From a virus, in IMG/VR virus record IMGVR_UViG_3300041411_000129, positions 186,001 through 250,000 of that record: 64,000 nt of DNA. One strand, given 5' to 3'. The position numbers and the translations under genes were made by a program. Below, in pieces: positions 56,886 to 64,000 of the stretch; position 1 is the first letter of the stretch, and every line of letters starts with the position of its first letter. The notes under the pieces are model-generated. The model saw only the letters and a list, made by a program, of their open reading frames with translations. It had not been told where the DNA came from and searched no databases.

Positions 56886-57317
56886 ATGTCTGGGCTTTCT
56901 TACGATCTGGAGCGGCTATTAAAGCTAGCGCTACGAGATCCATTTCTTGGTCACGCAGCCTTACAGTCGAACATGGAGAACATCACTCCTATCGTCTATA
57001 AAGGACACACCGTTGGCTTCGCAGTTCCGTTCCGTGAAAAGGATGGCTACTGGCGAACTGGTTCTATCTTCATCGAACCTGCATTCCGTCGTAAAGGAAT
57101 CGCACACGCTTGGATCGAGGAGTTCATGGAAGGTAAGGCTGGGCGTGCATGGATTGATCCACGTAACGCTTCGAGCATCGCAGCTTACACTGCGGCAGGC
57201 TTTACCAAGTCAGGAAGACGTGTCAAATCAGATAAGACTGGTAACTGGTTTGATGAGTATCTGACAGAAGAAGCAGGTATGGAGAGCAAGCTACCTACGA
57301 CGCTGCTGGCTTGGTGA
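56886..57317 (+). CDS. GNAT-family acetyltransferase, 143 aa
   Basis: SIFIEPAFRRKGIAHAWIEEFM (about 60-81) has the GNAT strand beta4 and the R/Q-x-x-G-x-G/A acetyl-CoA loop (RRKGIA), and NASSIAAYTAAGF (94-106) is the conserved end motif. GNATs transfer acetyl groups to protein amines or small molecules; T4-like phages use some to alter host proteins. GGGGAACTAAC precedes the ATG. The target is unknown. Confidence 0.8.
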   Translation: MSGLSYDLERLLKLALRDPFLGHAALQSNMENITPIVYKGHTVGFAVPFREKDGYWRTGSIFIEPAFRRKGIAHAWIEEFMEGKAGRAWIDPRNASSIAAYTAAGFTKSGRRVKSDKTGNWFDEYLTEEAGMESKLPTTLLAW

Positions 57318-57324
57318 TCACTAT

Positions 57325-57560
57325 TATATATGTACTAGGCTGCTTCGGGCTGATGAAGCCAAGTATCATGCTAGGTGGGCTCACACGCTCCTCCACCTAG
57401 CCACTGAGGTCGGGACGCTCTCCTCGACCTAGGCGTTGATGTTCGCGGGTTCGTCAACGTCTTGTTAGGTACTCAGTACTTAGCCGTTTGAGAATGGTAA
57501 CGTGAGAGCGCGCCTTTCTCAAACGGATAGCTACTGCGCCCCTGTGTGTTATCGGTATTC
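57325..57560 (+). ncRNA. Structured noncoding RNA candidate
   Basis: No gene fits in this gap. Successive stems: GCTTC / GAAGC; GCTAGGTGG (57370-57378) / CCACCTAGC (57393-57401); AGGTCG / CGACCT (57407-57430); CGTTGA / TCAACG (57434-57459); and an 11-bp CCGTTTGAGAA (57484-57494) / TTCTCAAACGG (57516-57526). A terminator ends it. Five independent perfect stems in 200 bases strongly suggest a folded transcript, not recognised as any known class. Confidence 0.5.
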
Positions 57561-57561
57561 T

Positions 57562-57597
57562 CCCCACCTACTGGAGCAATCTGGTAGGTGGGGTTTA
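57562..57597 (+). terminator. Terminator of the structured noncoding stretch
   Basis: CCCCACCTAC / GTAGGTGGGG, 10 bp, loop TGGAGCAATCTG, then TTTATG. Confidence 0.8.
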
Positions 57598-57615
57598 TGC
57601 TGCGTGTTAAGAAAC

Positions 57616-57650
57616 CGCAGCCACACATTACCATTTCGTATAACATCAAT
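57616..57650 (+). promoter_or_regulatory. Putative phage promoter (CACACATT family)
   Basis: CGCAGCCACACATTACC followed by ATTTCGTATAACATC. Confidence 0.6.
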
Positions 57651-57665
57651 CAATGGAGTAACACC

Positions 57666-58055
57666 ATGGCAGAACGTCTCGTAGCAATTGTCCACATGCA
57701 CCAAACCGATTCAGACAAACACATGTTCGACTATAACGGTCGGATGATCCATATTTGCCCACGACCTTACAAAGAGGACTGTGTCCCAGTCGAGGTGGTT
57801 TACGTAAACCTGATTGGAGATCTGGTGATCGAGCGTGGTGATGTCTACATGCACGTCCTGAAACACGGTGATCAGGCCGGCTACTCTAAGGCTATGGCGG
57901 GTCCTTTCCGGATTGGATTCGAAGACCTTAAGAAGCGGTTCTATTTCCACTACCTCAAGAAAGAAGGCATCCATAAATGGCGGTGTCCTACAGACGACAT
58001 CGAACTGGCTTGGGAGCATGCTCAACCAATGCCGTATAAATCACAGTCAAAATAA
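57666..58055 (+). CDS. Unrecognised protein, 129 aa
   Basis: ATG at 57666 with ATGGAGTAAC upstream. Rich in His, Tyr and Lys; a strand-turn-strand (VEVVYVNLIGDLVIERGDV) in the middle and a basic helix at 88-105. Not recognised. Transcribed alone between two promoter motifs. Confidence 0.65.
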   Translation: MAERLVAIVHMHQTDSDKHMFDYNGRMIHICPRPYKEDCVPVEVVYVNLIGDLVIERGDVYMHVLKHGDQAGYSKAMAGPFRIGFEDLKKRFYFHYLKKEGIHKWRCPTDDIELAWEHAQPMPYKSQSK

Positions 58056-58092
58056 TTACAGTCATACATTGCGTCAGTACATACACACAACG
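58056..58092 (+). promoter_or_regulatory. Putative phage promoter (CATACATT family)
   Basis: TTACAGTCATACATTGCG followed by TCAGTACATACACAAC. Confidence 0.65.
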
Positions 58093-58113
58093 ATATCCAT
58101 TCCGGATACGTTA

Positions 58114-58129
58114 AACGACCGTGGAGGTC
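58114..58129 (+). promoter_or_regulatory. Ribosome-binding-site mini-hairpin
   Basis: AACG context, stem GACC / GGTC, loop GTGGA; ATG at 58133. Confidence 0.7.
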
Positions 58130-58132
58130 AAC

Positions 58133-58525
58133 ATGTCTGCAATCACTCTCGCTACTATCGAAGCCACCCTGCGCGCAGTACTGACTGCTCCTGAAGGCGA
58201 TCAAGTAATCACCTTCTCTCAAGGTGCTATCGACCAGATGAATGAAATAACTGACATCATCATCACCGCCACAGGCTACGATGAATCCAAGGTGTCTGAA
58301 GACGATCTGATTCTAGCCGCTTCTTTCGCCAGCTATTTCACCAAAGCCGCAGTTAGTGGTGTGGTTGTAGATGGGGTTATTCAGCCAGCCAAGGAAGAAG
58401 AATACCGTGCTGAGCTGGTGAAGGTAAAAGAAGTCTACAGTCAAGGCGCTGGCATGTGCGGCGTAGCTTTACCTGTAGTTCTTCTTTGCAAGCTATTCAA
58501 CGAACTGCCTAGCTTCACCCGTTAA
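58133..58525 (+). CDS. Unrecognised protein, 130 aa (tandem paralogue 1)
   Basis: The ATG at 58133 follows the mini-hairpin. It aligns end to end with the 130 aa product of the next gene (for example TIEATLRAVLTAPEGDQVI here against SIEALLRDVITAPTGAHLI), so the pair arose by tandem duplication. Helical and acidic; no known family. Expressed from the 58056 promoter motif. Confidence 0.7.
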   Translation: MSAITLATIEATLRAVLTAPEGDQVITFSQGAIDQMNEITDIIITATGYDESKVSEDDLILAASFASYFTKAAVSGVVVDGVIQPAKEEEYRAELVKVKEVYSQGAGMCGVALPVVLLCKLFNELPSFTR

Positions 58526-58532
58526 TCAACCC

Positions 58533-58548
58533 AACGTCCGTGGAGGAC
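58533..58548 (+). promoter_or_regulatory. Ribosome-binding-site mini-hairpin
   Basis: AACG context, stem GTCC / GGAC, loop GTGGA; ATG at 58555. Confidence 0.7.
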
Positions 58549-58554
58549 CGCAAT

Positions 58555-58947
58555 ATGACTACCGATAACATTACAGTTGAATCCATTGAAGCTCTGCTGC
58601 GCGATGTAATCACTGCGCCTACTGGCGCGCATCTGATCATCATTCCTGAGTCTTCCCTGAAACAACTTCAGGCAGTGAGCGATGCTTTCGTTGAAGCTTC
58701 CAACCTCGATGTTAACAACGTTGGCAAGGACGCTTTACTGGCTGCGAAGTTCGCGGCTGAGATGTACAGCAAAGACCACATCACCGGTGAGATCGTTGCC
58801 GGTGAATTGATCGCTTACGATCAGGAAGCATTGGACAAGAACCTCAAGTCCATTCGTGAACACCCAGACTTCGTCAATGAAGGCTTGGCGCTTACGATCT
58901 ACCTGATCAACAAGATCTTCGCTGAAGTTAAACAATTCCGTCGTTAA
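58555..58947 (+). CDS. Unrecognised protein, 130 aa (tandem paralogue 2)
   Basis: Same length as its upstream paralogue and the same helical plan, with conserved IEAxLR-VxTAP start, FA-x-x-SK middle and LPxxxR-type end. It has its own mini-hairpin site with a different stem base pair. Function unknown. Confidence 0.7.
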   Translation: MTTDNITVESIEALLRDVITAPTGAHLIIIPESSLKQLQAVSDAFVEASNLDVNNVGKDALLAAKFAAEMYSKDHITGEIVAGELIAYDQEALDKNLKSIREHPDFVNEGLALTIYLINKIFAEVKQFRR

Positions 58948-58957
58948 GGAGATTGCG

Positions 58958-59281
58958 ATGCTTGAATGGCTCCATGCACACGGCATAACGATCGTCTGCG
59001 TGCTTAACATCATCGCAGCCTCATCCATAATCTACGGAGTACTTGCCCGAAACTATTGGGCCAATGAAGAATCCCACGAGTACTGGGAAAGGGCTATCAA
59101 GAAGAAGTGTATTCAGATTGATAAGCTCTGTCAAAAGAAGGGGTACAAACTACGTCCAGCTGATGCAGCATTATTAGTCTGGGCTGCTGGACATTCCACT
59201 GTAAGGGAGTATACTCGTAAACAGCTGGAGCCGTATTACATTCAGCTGAATGACGTGCTACAACAGATCGAGAAACACTAG
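58958..59281 (+). CDS. Membrane-anchored protein, 107 aa
   Basis: AAGGAG precedes the ATG. N-terminal transmembrane helix (about 9-28), then a helical, basic cytoplasmic part with cysteines at 51 and 58. Function unknown. Confidence 0.6.
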   Translation: MLEWLHAHGITIVCVLNIIAASSIIYGVLARNYWANEESHEYWERAIKKKCIQIDKLCQKKGYKLRPADAALLVWAAGHSTVREYTRKQLEPYYIQLNDVLQQIEKH

Positions 59282-59288
59282 ACTACCT

Positions 59289-59304
59289 ATCGCCCGAGGA
59301 GGGC
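59289..59304 (+). promoter_or_regulatory. Ribosome-binding-site mini-hairpin
   Basis: ATCG context, stem GCCC / GGGC, loop GAGGA; ATG at 59311. Confidence 0.7.
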
Positions 59305-59310
59305 AAATTT

Positions 59311-59757
59311 ATGTTCTGCGCAACCCGTAATGAAGTAGCTGTGACCAAGAAACGCTTCGTCAATCTGACTGAAGATGATTTCAACGTTGGCATGTACACC
59401 ATCGCGACTAAGCTGAACAAGTTCGCCGACTTCGCGATGTTCCAATCTTCGCATGACGAAGATGGCTTGCGGATGACTTTCTTTGTAGAGAATGCCAAAG
59501 GCGAAGAGATCGTTAAAGGGATCTACCGCAAATGGGCTCAGCTGTTGGCTAACACCATGAAGACTGGTGCAGCTAAACGTAAGATGTACGACACGACTCA
59601 GATCGCCGTACGTCAAATACGTCACCCGTATGCGGAAGGTCGAGACATCCCAGTGTGGGTTTGGGAGATCTCTACCAAATACGAACTTCGCACCAACACC
59701 GATGCAGTCTACGATTTACTGAAGACCGCTATCGAATACGTTGAGAAGCATCACTAA
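59311..59757 (+). CDS. Unrecognised protein, 148 aa
   Basis: Translated from a mini-hairpin site. Mixed alpha/beta; basic in the middle (residues 85-105) with WVWEI strand. Not recognised. A terminator identical to that at 25008 follows. Confidence 0.65.
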   Translation: MFCATRNEVAVTKKRFVNLTEDDFNVGMYTIATKLNKFADFAMFQSSHDEDGLRMTFFVENAKGEEIVKGIYRKWAQLLANTMKTGAAKRKMYDTTQIAVRQIRHPYAEGRDIPVWVWEISTKYELRTNTDAVYDLLKTAIEYVEKHH

Positions 59758-59766
59758 TCGATTACC

Positions 59767-59785
59767 GGCGGGGTTTCTCCCCGCC
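59767..59785 (+). terminator. Hairpin terminator
   Basis: GGCGGGG-TTTCT-CCCCGCC, identical to 25008-25026. Confidence 0.8.
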
Positions 59786-59812
59786 AACACTTTCTTATTT
59801 AGGAGCTACACC

Positions 59813-60514
59813 ATGAACAATATTCAAGATGCTGGTGTTGTACTGGCTGCATTGGCTGAAGCCGGTGGCCGTTATGTTGACGATCACATTGATCGTGAAG
59901 CTACCGTAAAGCACGCTGCAATCTTCCAGCGTGCTAACTCTCGTGACGTATGCGTACCAATCCTCAGCGGGCAGTACTTCTGCCTCAACGGCATGTACAT
60001 CGGCGAAGATTCGAAAGTCCACCTGTCCAAGGAATCTGTTGGCGGCGTGGTTGACGGTCGAACGCTTGGTGTGAAAGAATCGATCGAATACTTCAACAAA
60101 GTTTATCAGCCTTCTCGGTTGATCGACCTGACTGAATTCGAAGCGCGTCCTGCGGCCGCTACCCGATCTGTCTTCAAGAAGCACGAAAGCTTCTACGCTT
60201 ACAACGTCGTCGACACTCACGACGCAGCAGGTACGATCTTCTACCGCAACACTTATTACAACACCATTCGTGAGAAGGATTGTGTTGACTGGCAGATCGC
60301 TCGTGCGGTGCAGCTGAGTCCAACTGACGTGTACGTACGTGAGTACACTGCGGATGGTGCGATCAGTCACTACATCCACATGCCGGTAATGGAGAAGTTG
60401 ATTGAGCACCGCGACTTCTGCAAGAACGCTGGTATTCCGTACGGCGAGATCCACAACGTAGACGCCATCAAAGCAGCTATCGTTGAGTTCTACCAGATCC
60501 GCGCTGGCAAGTAA
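59813..60514 (+). CDS. Unrecognised protein, 233 aa
   Basis: AGGAGC precedes the ATG at 59813. Alpha/beta, many Tyr, His and Asp residues, strong GC3 bias; no signal or membrane segment, no motif. Transcribed alone between two terminators. Confidence 0.65.
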   Translation: MNNIQDAGVVLAALAEAGGRYVDDHIDREATVKHAAIFQRANSRDVCVPILSGQYFCLNGMYIGEDSKVHLSKESVGGVVDGRTLGVKESIEYFNKVYQPSRLIDLTEFEARPAAATRSVFKKHESFYAYNVVDTHDAAGTIFYRNTYYNTIREKDCVDWQIARAVQLSPTDVYVREYTADGAISHYIHMPVMEKLIEHRDFCKNAGIPYGEIHNVDAIKAAIVEFYQIRAGK

Positions 60515-60519
60515 GAGGG

Positions 60520-60548
60520 TGGGGACTTCGGTCCCCATTCTTTTTTTT
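60520..60548 (+). terminator. UUCG hairpin terminator with T9
   Basis: TGGGGAC-TTCG-GTCCCCA then ATTCTTTTTTTTTG. Confidence 0.9.
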
Positions 60549-60559
60549 TGTCGTGATCC

Positions 60560-60876
60560 GTAATTAATTACTGTGGCGATGTGATACTATGTAGAAACGC
60601 CCTCATTGATTAGTCAATGCACAGTTGATACACCTAGCTCTTTTACAACTTATTAGTCTCCCTCAAGATAGTAAGGACGAACTCATACGTCCAGCTCCCT
60701 CTGATAGACACAAGCATCGCTGGTATAAAGCCCAGCACACCCCTAGCGGTCTTACAGAGTCTGACCGCGTTCCCTTAGAGTTTGGAATAGAACCAGTACA
60801 GTACGGGTCCAATCGCCGCGATTGCTTTAGTACTCGAACAAACGTGCCGGGCCTTTCGGAGCATCCCGTAAGAAAT
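60560..60876 (+). ncRNA. Noncoding stretch, possibly a structured RNA
   Basis: Over 300 bases with no gene I accept: the one open frame (60625-60918) lacks a ribosome site and runs into the terminator. Local stems include GGACG / CGTCC (60672-60691), GCTGG / CCAGC, CGGTC / GACCG and CAATCG-CCG-CGATTG. TGTGATACTAT near 60573 could be an extended -10. It ends in a strong terminator, as an RNA gene would. Confidence 0.4.
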
Positions 60877-60905
60877 ATAAAGCCCGGCCTCGCGCCGGGC
60901 TTTAT
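60877..60905 (+). terminator. Terminator of the noncoding stretch
   Basis: ATAAAGCCCGGC-CTCGC-GCCGGGCTTTAT, the same 12-bp stem as at 13838. Confidence 0.85.
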
Positions 60906-60929
60906 GCCGCATGTGTAATAAAAGAAAAC

Positions 60930-60962
60930 AGAGTCTTATATTGTACACTTGAATCTATACCG
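60930..60962 (+). promoter_or_regulatory. Putative phage promoter (ATATTGTACACTTGAATC)
   Basis: CAGAGTCTTATATTGTACACTTGAATC; the second half matches the 9573 copy (ACACTTGAATC), the first keeps AGTC and ATTG. Confidence 0.5.
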
Positions 60963-60989
60963 CCCCTAATACCCGCACGGAGCATTAAC

Positions 60990-61787
60990 ATGTCTGCCTA
61001 CCTGTCTCAACAAGATAAAGCTAAAGTCAACATTCTGGAAGGCTACGCTCCTCGCAAGCTTACCAACGTTGAAGTGATCATCAACGAGATTCGTCTATTC
61101 GATTGGACGTATCCTGATAGCGACTGCCCAAAGACCTATAAGGCCGGCGCTGAGCGTAAAGAAGTTCTGCGTAGCGCTATCTCCTACACTCTGGGTGATA
61201 ATCCGTCTCTCGCCACTCTGGCTCGTGCAGCGTTGGAAGGTCAGCAAGCTCGTAACGATCTGTTCGACAAATACCCGTATGTCAAACACTTCGACCTGAT
61301 GAACGCCAAGAGTCATAAAGGTCTACTTGGGTGCCATCTGGCTGGTCACGACACGTATCGAGTCATGGCTTGCATCGACTTCCTTAAAGACCTCTACGAC
61401 ATCGTTGTAGCCCTTCCAGCGAACAAGAGCAACGTGTTCATCTCCACGAATAGAACGCCGATGTACCGTGACCTGAGAGCCATTGCTGTCAACTCCAAGG
61501 TTCCAGCATTGTTCGGTATGGCGATCCCGGCTGCACTTCAGCAACGCGTCTACGACGTCCTGCGTGTAAACACGTATACGCTCGACATCATCCAACAGTT
61601 CGGTCTGCACGGCATTGACCAGATGATGGATTACTACAAGAACCACCCGTCCTCCAAAGAAGCTTTCCGCGTCTTCAATATGTTTGAAGTTGTGGACTGT
61701 CCTTACGTGCGGGATGCGAAGTATCTTCAGGTAATCATGAACGATCGGTACTACTCGTTCTACGTCAAGCGTAATCAGTTCGTGTAA
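60990..61787 (+). CDS. Unrecognised protein, 265 aa
   Basis: CACGGAGC precedes the ATG. Helical, with basic patches and Cys at 46, 114 and 127. No motif recognised. Transcribed from its own promoter motif to a UUCG terminator. Confidence 0.65.
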   Translation: MSAYLSQQDKAKVNILEGYAPRKLTNVEVIINEIRLFDWTYPDSDCPKTYKAGAERKEVLRSAISYTLGDNPSLATLARAALEGQQARNDLFDKYPYVKHFDLMNAKSHKGLLGCHLAGHDTYRVMACIDFLKDLYDIVVALPANKSNVFISTNRTPMYRDLRAIAVNSKVPALFGMAIPAALQQRVYDVLRVNTYTLDIIQQFGLHGIDQMMDYYKNHPSSKEAFRVFNMFEVVDCPYVRDAKYLQVIMNDRYYSFYVKRNQFV

Positions 61788-61793
61788 CTAGGT

Positions 61794-61833
61794 GGGAGGC
61801 TTCGGCCTCCCGTCTCCACTTCTTTTTTTTTGA
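61794..61833 (+). terminator. UUCG hairpin terminator with T9
   Basis: GGGAGGC-TTCG-GCCTCCC, then CTTCTTTTTTTTT. Confidence 0.9.
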
Positions 61834-61842
61834 GTAATTTCC

Positions 61843-62214
61843 ATGGATGCGTCTACGACGATTGATGATTTTCTATTAAGAGAAGTCCGACACACTATCC
61901 CCGCTGCACTACTAGGTGTGCTTGGCGATCGAGCTGAACTCATCCGTCTTATTCAGGAACATCTGACTACTGCCAAAGGTACGCTTGGCGATGAGATACG
62001 TCCTTCGATATGGAGGACTGTTAGTCGATACGTCGTCAGTAAAATCAAATTCAACATCTTCGAACTATATCCGAAGCGAGAGAATGACATAACCCTCGAA
62101 CCACGATTACTTGAGTTCTGTTCTGAGTACGATGAAGCCGACGAAAGGGCGGAACTCGTATTGCTTGAAATCAAAGACATTTGTCGTAAGTACGGTTCAA
62201 TTCGGAGATCTTGA
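61843..62214 (+). CDS. Unrecognised protein, 123 aa
   Basis: Weak ribosome site (TTGAGTAATTTCC). Helical, with acidic C-terminal half. Not recognised. Its stop is 1 base before the next ATG. Confidence 0.55.
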   Translation: MDASTTIDDFLLREVRHTIPAALLGVLGDRAELIRLIQEHLTTAKGTLGDEIRPSIWRTVSRYVVSKIKFNIFELYPKRENDITLEPRLLEFCSEYDEADERAELVLLEIKDICRKYGSIRRS

Positions 62215-62215
62215 A

Positions 62216-62995
62216 ATGATTCAAGTCATGGTTAGCGGTAAAGTTGGCGTTGGCAAGAGCCATGTGTTAGCGGTCATTGAGCGAGCCTTGAATGAGGCTT
62301 ACGGAGAGACCATCCAGATCGTTTGCGAAGATACTGAGGAAGAGCGCCGGTCTATCGGCGAAGACATCCGTGAGTGGCAACAGCCGACGGTTGAGAAGAT
62401 CGTACTGACTCCGTATACGGCTTGGCATCGGGAAGAGATCGTGGATGCCGGTGATGAGCCTGTTCGTGATTACTTCACTGAGTGGACAAGAGGTCGTGAA
62501 GAATCTCCCTTCAAGGCTGGCGCCCTGGCTAGCTTCATCGAAGATAAATATCCTCCGTTCAAACCCCGCTACGAAACATTGAATGGACGGGTAATCAGGA
62601 TTGATGAAGCTCACCCAACTGCTGCTAAAGCGGCGGTTGCTAAATTGGTTGAATCTGCTAACGTACTGCACATCGAAATGTTTATGCCTGGTGATAACCA
62701 TCAGATGATCGGAATGGGTTACCTGAACGATGGCAAGATTGCCGCGCAGTATGCAAACCTTATCAAAGGTATTGTCTTCGATATGGCGTTTGTAGAGCCG
62801 TACTTCGGAGATCAGGAAAAGGTTACTACGTTCCGCAATGTAGAGGTGCAGTCAGCCATGTCCCAAAATAAGGATGGTGCGACTTCAGCATCCATCGGCT
62901 TTAAGGTCGGTAAGATGAATGTCGTCTTGCGGAATAAGCACGATCCTAATCCATTGCAGTTCGGTATTCCTCTTGGAGTTACTGAGGAAGGCTAA
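62216..62995 (+). CDS. P-loop NTPase-like protein, 259 aa
   Basis: SGKVGVGKSH (7-16) is a Walker A motif right at the N-terminus, followed by IDEAHP near residue 127, a plausible Walker B. The length and lack of helicase motifs leave its role open; it might be a kinase-like or packaging-associated ATPase. CGGAGATC precedes the ATG at 62216; upstream in-frame codons lie in the previous gene. A stem (CCGTAA-TTAC-TTACGG, 62997-63012) follows the stop. Confidence 0.55.
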   Translation: MIQVMVSGKVGVGKSHVLAVIERALNEAYGETIQIVCEDTEEERRSIGEDIREWQQPTVEKIVLTPYTAWHREEIVDAGDEPVRDYFTEWTRGREESPFKAGALASFIEDKYPPFKPRYETLNGRVIRIDEAHPTAAKAAVAKLVESANVLHIEMFMPGDNHQMIGMGYLNDGKIAAQYANLIKGIVFDMAFVEPYFGDQEKVTTFRNVEVQSAMSQNKDGATSASIGFKVGKMNVVLRNKHDPNPLQFGIPLGVTEEG

Positions 62996-62996
62996 T

Positions 62997-63012
62997 CCGT
63001 AATTACTTACGG
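62997..63012 (+). terminator. Small hairpin after the P-loop gene
   Basis: CCGTAA-TTAC-TTACGG, 6 bp, no T tract. A possible weak terminator. Confidence 0.4.
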
Positions 63013-63028
63013 GTGATGGAATCAGTAT

Positions 63029-63182
63029 GTGAGAACACCCTTCGGTCATTAAAGTCCTAAGCTTGGTCGCCCAATGTCCTGCGTGGTCGCTGGGTGTTCT
63101 CACTACATTCAATGAGACGTCTTGTACGGTTGCGGTATTTCCTGTGCTTAAACTCTCATTCGCTCGTTGGATGCCTTGCACT
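63029..63182 (+). ncRNA. Structured noncoding RNA candidate
   Basis: GTGAGAACACCC (63029-63040) pairs perfectly over 12 bases with GGGTGTTCTCAC (63092-63103), and AATGAGA (63111-63117) with TCTCATT (63154-63160). No gene with a ribosome site fits here. A strong terminator follows, as for an sRNA. Family not recognised. Confidence 0.5.
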
Positions 63183-63220
63183 CCGTCGGTGGCTTCGGTC
63201 ATCGACGGGGTTATTTTTCG
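63183..63220 (+). terminator. UUCG hairpin terminator of the noncoding stretch
   Basis: An 11-bp stem (CCGTCGGTGGC / GTCATCGACGG with wobbles) capped by TTCG, followed by TTATTTTTCGTTTT. Confidence 0.85.
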
Positions 63221-63287
63221 TTTTATGTCGTTTGTTGGGGATCGTATGTAGTGAATTGGTTCGCTACGTTTAGCAGGGAACTTCGCC

Positions 63288-63812
63288 ATGAAAGTGAATA
63301 TCGCTATTTCTCCGTTGGCCAACATCTTGGCGGCCATCAACGCGGCTAACACCGCTTCCTCTACCAACATCACCGAAGCCCAGATTACTGCTGCTGCTCC
63401 GGTTGTTGCTGCTGGTACTGGCGGGCGCAATACCACCGTCGAACTGACTGGCGTTGACGGTCAAGGTATCGAAGGTTCTCGTACCTTCGCTTACACCCGT
63501 CAATCTCTGGCTACTGGTGCAGTGGCTTCCACCGCTCCAGCCAGCGTCACCGTTCTGGAAGCAGATGACCAGGCGGCATCTGTCACCAAGGTTGCCACTG
63601 CTCTCGGCCTGCTGGCCAGTGAATTCGATGCCAGTGCTTACACCGCTCCTGTGGATCAAGGCACTCCTGGCACCGTGACCATCACCGCCAAAGCTACCAG
63701 CCTGCTGTACGTTGGCGAACGCGTCGTTCCTCTGAACTTCGCTGACGAAGACGTAGCGTTCGCTACCGTAGCGCCGATCACTGACCTGGATGCTTTCGAA
63801 GCTGAAGCGTAA
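63288..63812 (+). CDS. Ala/Thr/Val-rich protein, 174 aa (paralogue of 63897)
   Basis: The N-terminal MKVNIAISPLANILAAIN aligns with the start of the next gene, MQINLGLSPLSNVLGLIN, so the two are tandem paralogues. Most of the protein is Ala, Thr, Val, Gly and Asp, with repeated strand-like pieces, and few charged or aromatic residues, like exposed structural proteins. Strong GC3 bias suggests abundant product. A virion role is possible but not shown. AGGGAACTTC precedes the ATG. Confidence 0.65.
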   Translation: MKVNIAISPLANILAAINAANTASSTNITEAQITAAAPVVAAGTGGRNTTVELTGVDGQGIEGSRTFAYTRQSLATGAVASTAPASVTVLEADDQAASVTKVATALGLLASEFDASAYTAPVDQGTPGTVTITAKATSLLYVGERVVPLNFADEDVAFATVAPITDLDAFEAEA

Positions 63813-63828
63813 GTGATGTAAACATAAC

Positions 63829-63850
63829 GCCCGGCTTCGGCCGGGCTTTA
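63829..63850 (+). terminator. UUCG hairpin terminator
   Basis: GCCCGGC-TTCG-GCCGGGC then TTTAT. Confidence 0.85.
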
Positions 63851-63896
63851 TGCTATGCGAGGGGTGTTTATACTCTTTATTGCTGGAGGAGTCTGT

Positions 63897-64000
63897 ATGC
63901 AAATCAATCTGGGTCTTAGCCCACTATCTAACGTATTGGGTTTGATCAACGCAAAGAATGGATCGAGTATCGTCGAGACACAAGTGACTGTCGATGCGGT
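63897..64000 (+). CDS. N-terminal part of a paralogue of the 174 aa protein
   Basis: GGAGGAG precedes the ATG at 63897. The 34 visible residues align with the start of the preceding protein (both xINxxLSPLxN-IL-x-IN). The gene runs past the window end. Confidence 0.65.
   Translation, partial: MQINLGLSPLSNVLGLINAKNGSSIVETQVTVDA

Noticed and set aside
60625-60918. 97-codon open frame
   Set aside because: No ribosome site, odd composition, and its end lies in a terminator hairpin.
63063-63349. Two open frames of about 60 codons
   Set aside because: No ribosome site; they cross the 12-bp stem and the terminator of the noncoding element.

Overview
The window looks like part of the genome of a large (probably jumbo) tailed phage. 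It is packed with short genes that often overlap by 4 bases (ATGA), nearly all on the + strand, and holds dozens of rho-independent hairpin terminators, a tRNA cluster and many unrecognised small proteins. The enzymes are the usual large-phage set: a B12-dependent ribonucleotide reductase, DHFR, thymidylate kinase, a dCTP-deaminase-like protein, AAA+ ATPases, a large SF2 helicase, phosphatases and a spanin pair. A PL7 alginate-lyase-like gene points, by inference only, to Pseudomonas or a related alginate producer as host. I see no capsid, tail, terminase, polymerase, integrase, IS element or CRISPR array here, so this is an accessory and early-gene region.

Layout. 1-11.7 kb: small genes, a 2OG-Fe(II)-oxygenase-like protein, a tyrosine-phosphatase-like protein, a nucleotidyltransferase-like protein and DHFR. 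11.7-13.9 kb: tRNA cluster with canonical Asn, Asp and Tyr tRNAs, an alginate lyase, and several highly abnormal tRNA-like elements. 13.9-24.2 kb: P-loop protein, an acidic protein, a minus-strand block (class II RNR plus two Cys-rich proteins), a proteasome-fold-like protein, a DHH phosphoesterase and an AAA+ ATPase. 24.2-39 kb: many small membrane or secreted proteins, a TAXI-type periplasmic binding-like protein, thymidylate kinase and a PPP-type phosphatase. 39-51 kb: HD hydrolase, QueC-like protein, dCTP deaminase, BCS1-like ATPase, spanins and a DUF1353-like protein. 51-54.5 kb: minus-strand helicase fused to a long C-terminal region. 54.5-64 kb: small early-type genes, a GNAT, three structured noncoding gaps and a tandem pair of Ser/Thr/Ala-rich paralogues running off the end.

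Two regulatory systems recur. A promoter-like motif (CAC-ACATT followed 6-10 bases later by a TA-rich GnTAnACA-like block) precedes at least fourteen transcription units. A covarying mini-hairpin that displays the Shine-Dalgarno GGA in a G(A/T)GGA pentaloop precedes nine start codons, suggesting a shared translational control. The most unusual object is in the tRNA cluster. At 12788-12939 two complete tRNA bodies are interleaved in the order X5'-Y3'-Y5'-X3', with all stems of both bodies preserved. The inner tRNA is therefore circularly permuted and sits in the anticodon loop of the outer one. A second, reduced version lies at 13122-13248, and other cluster members have enlarged anticodon regions.
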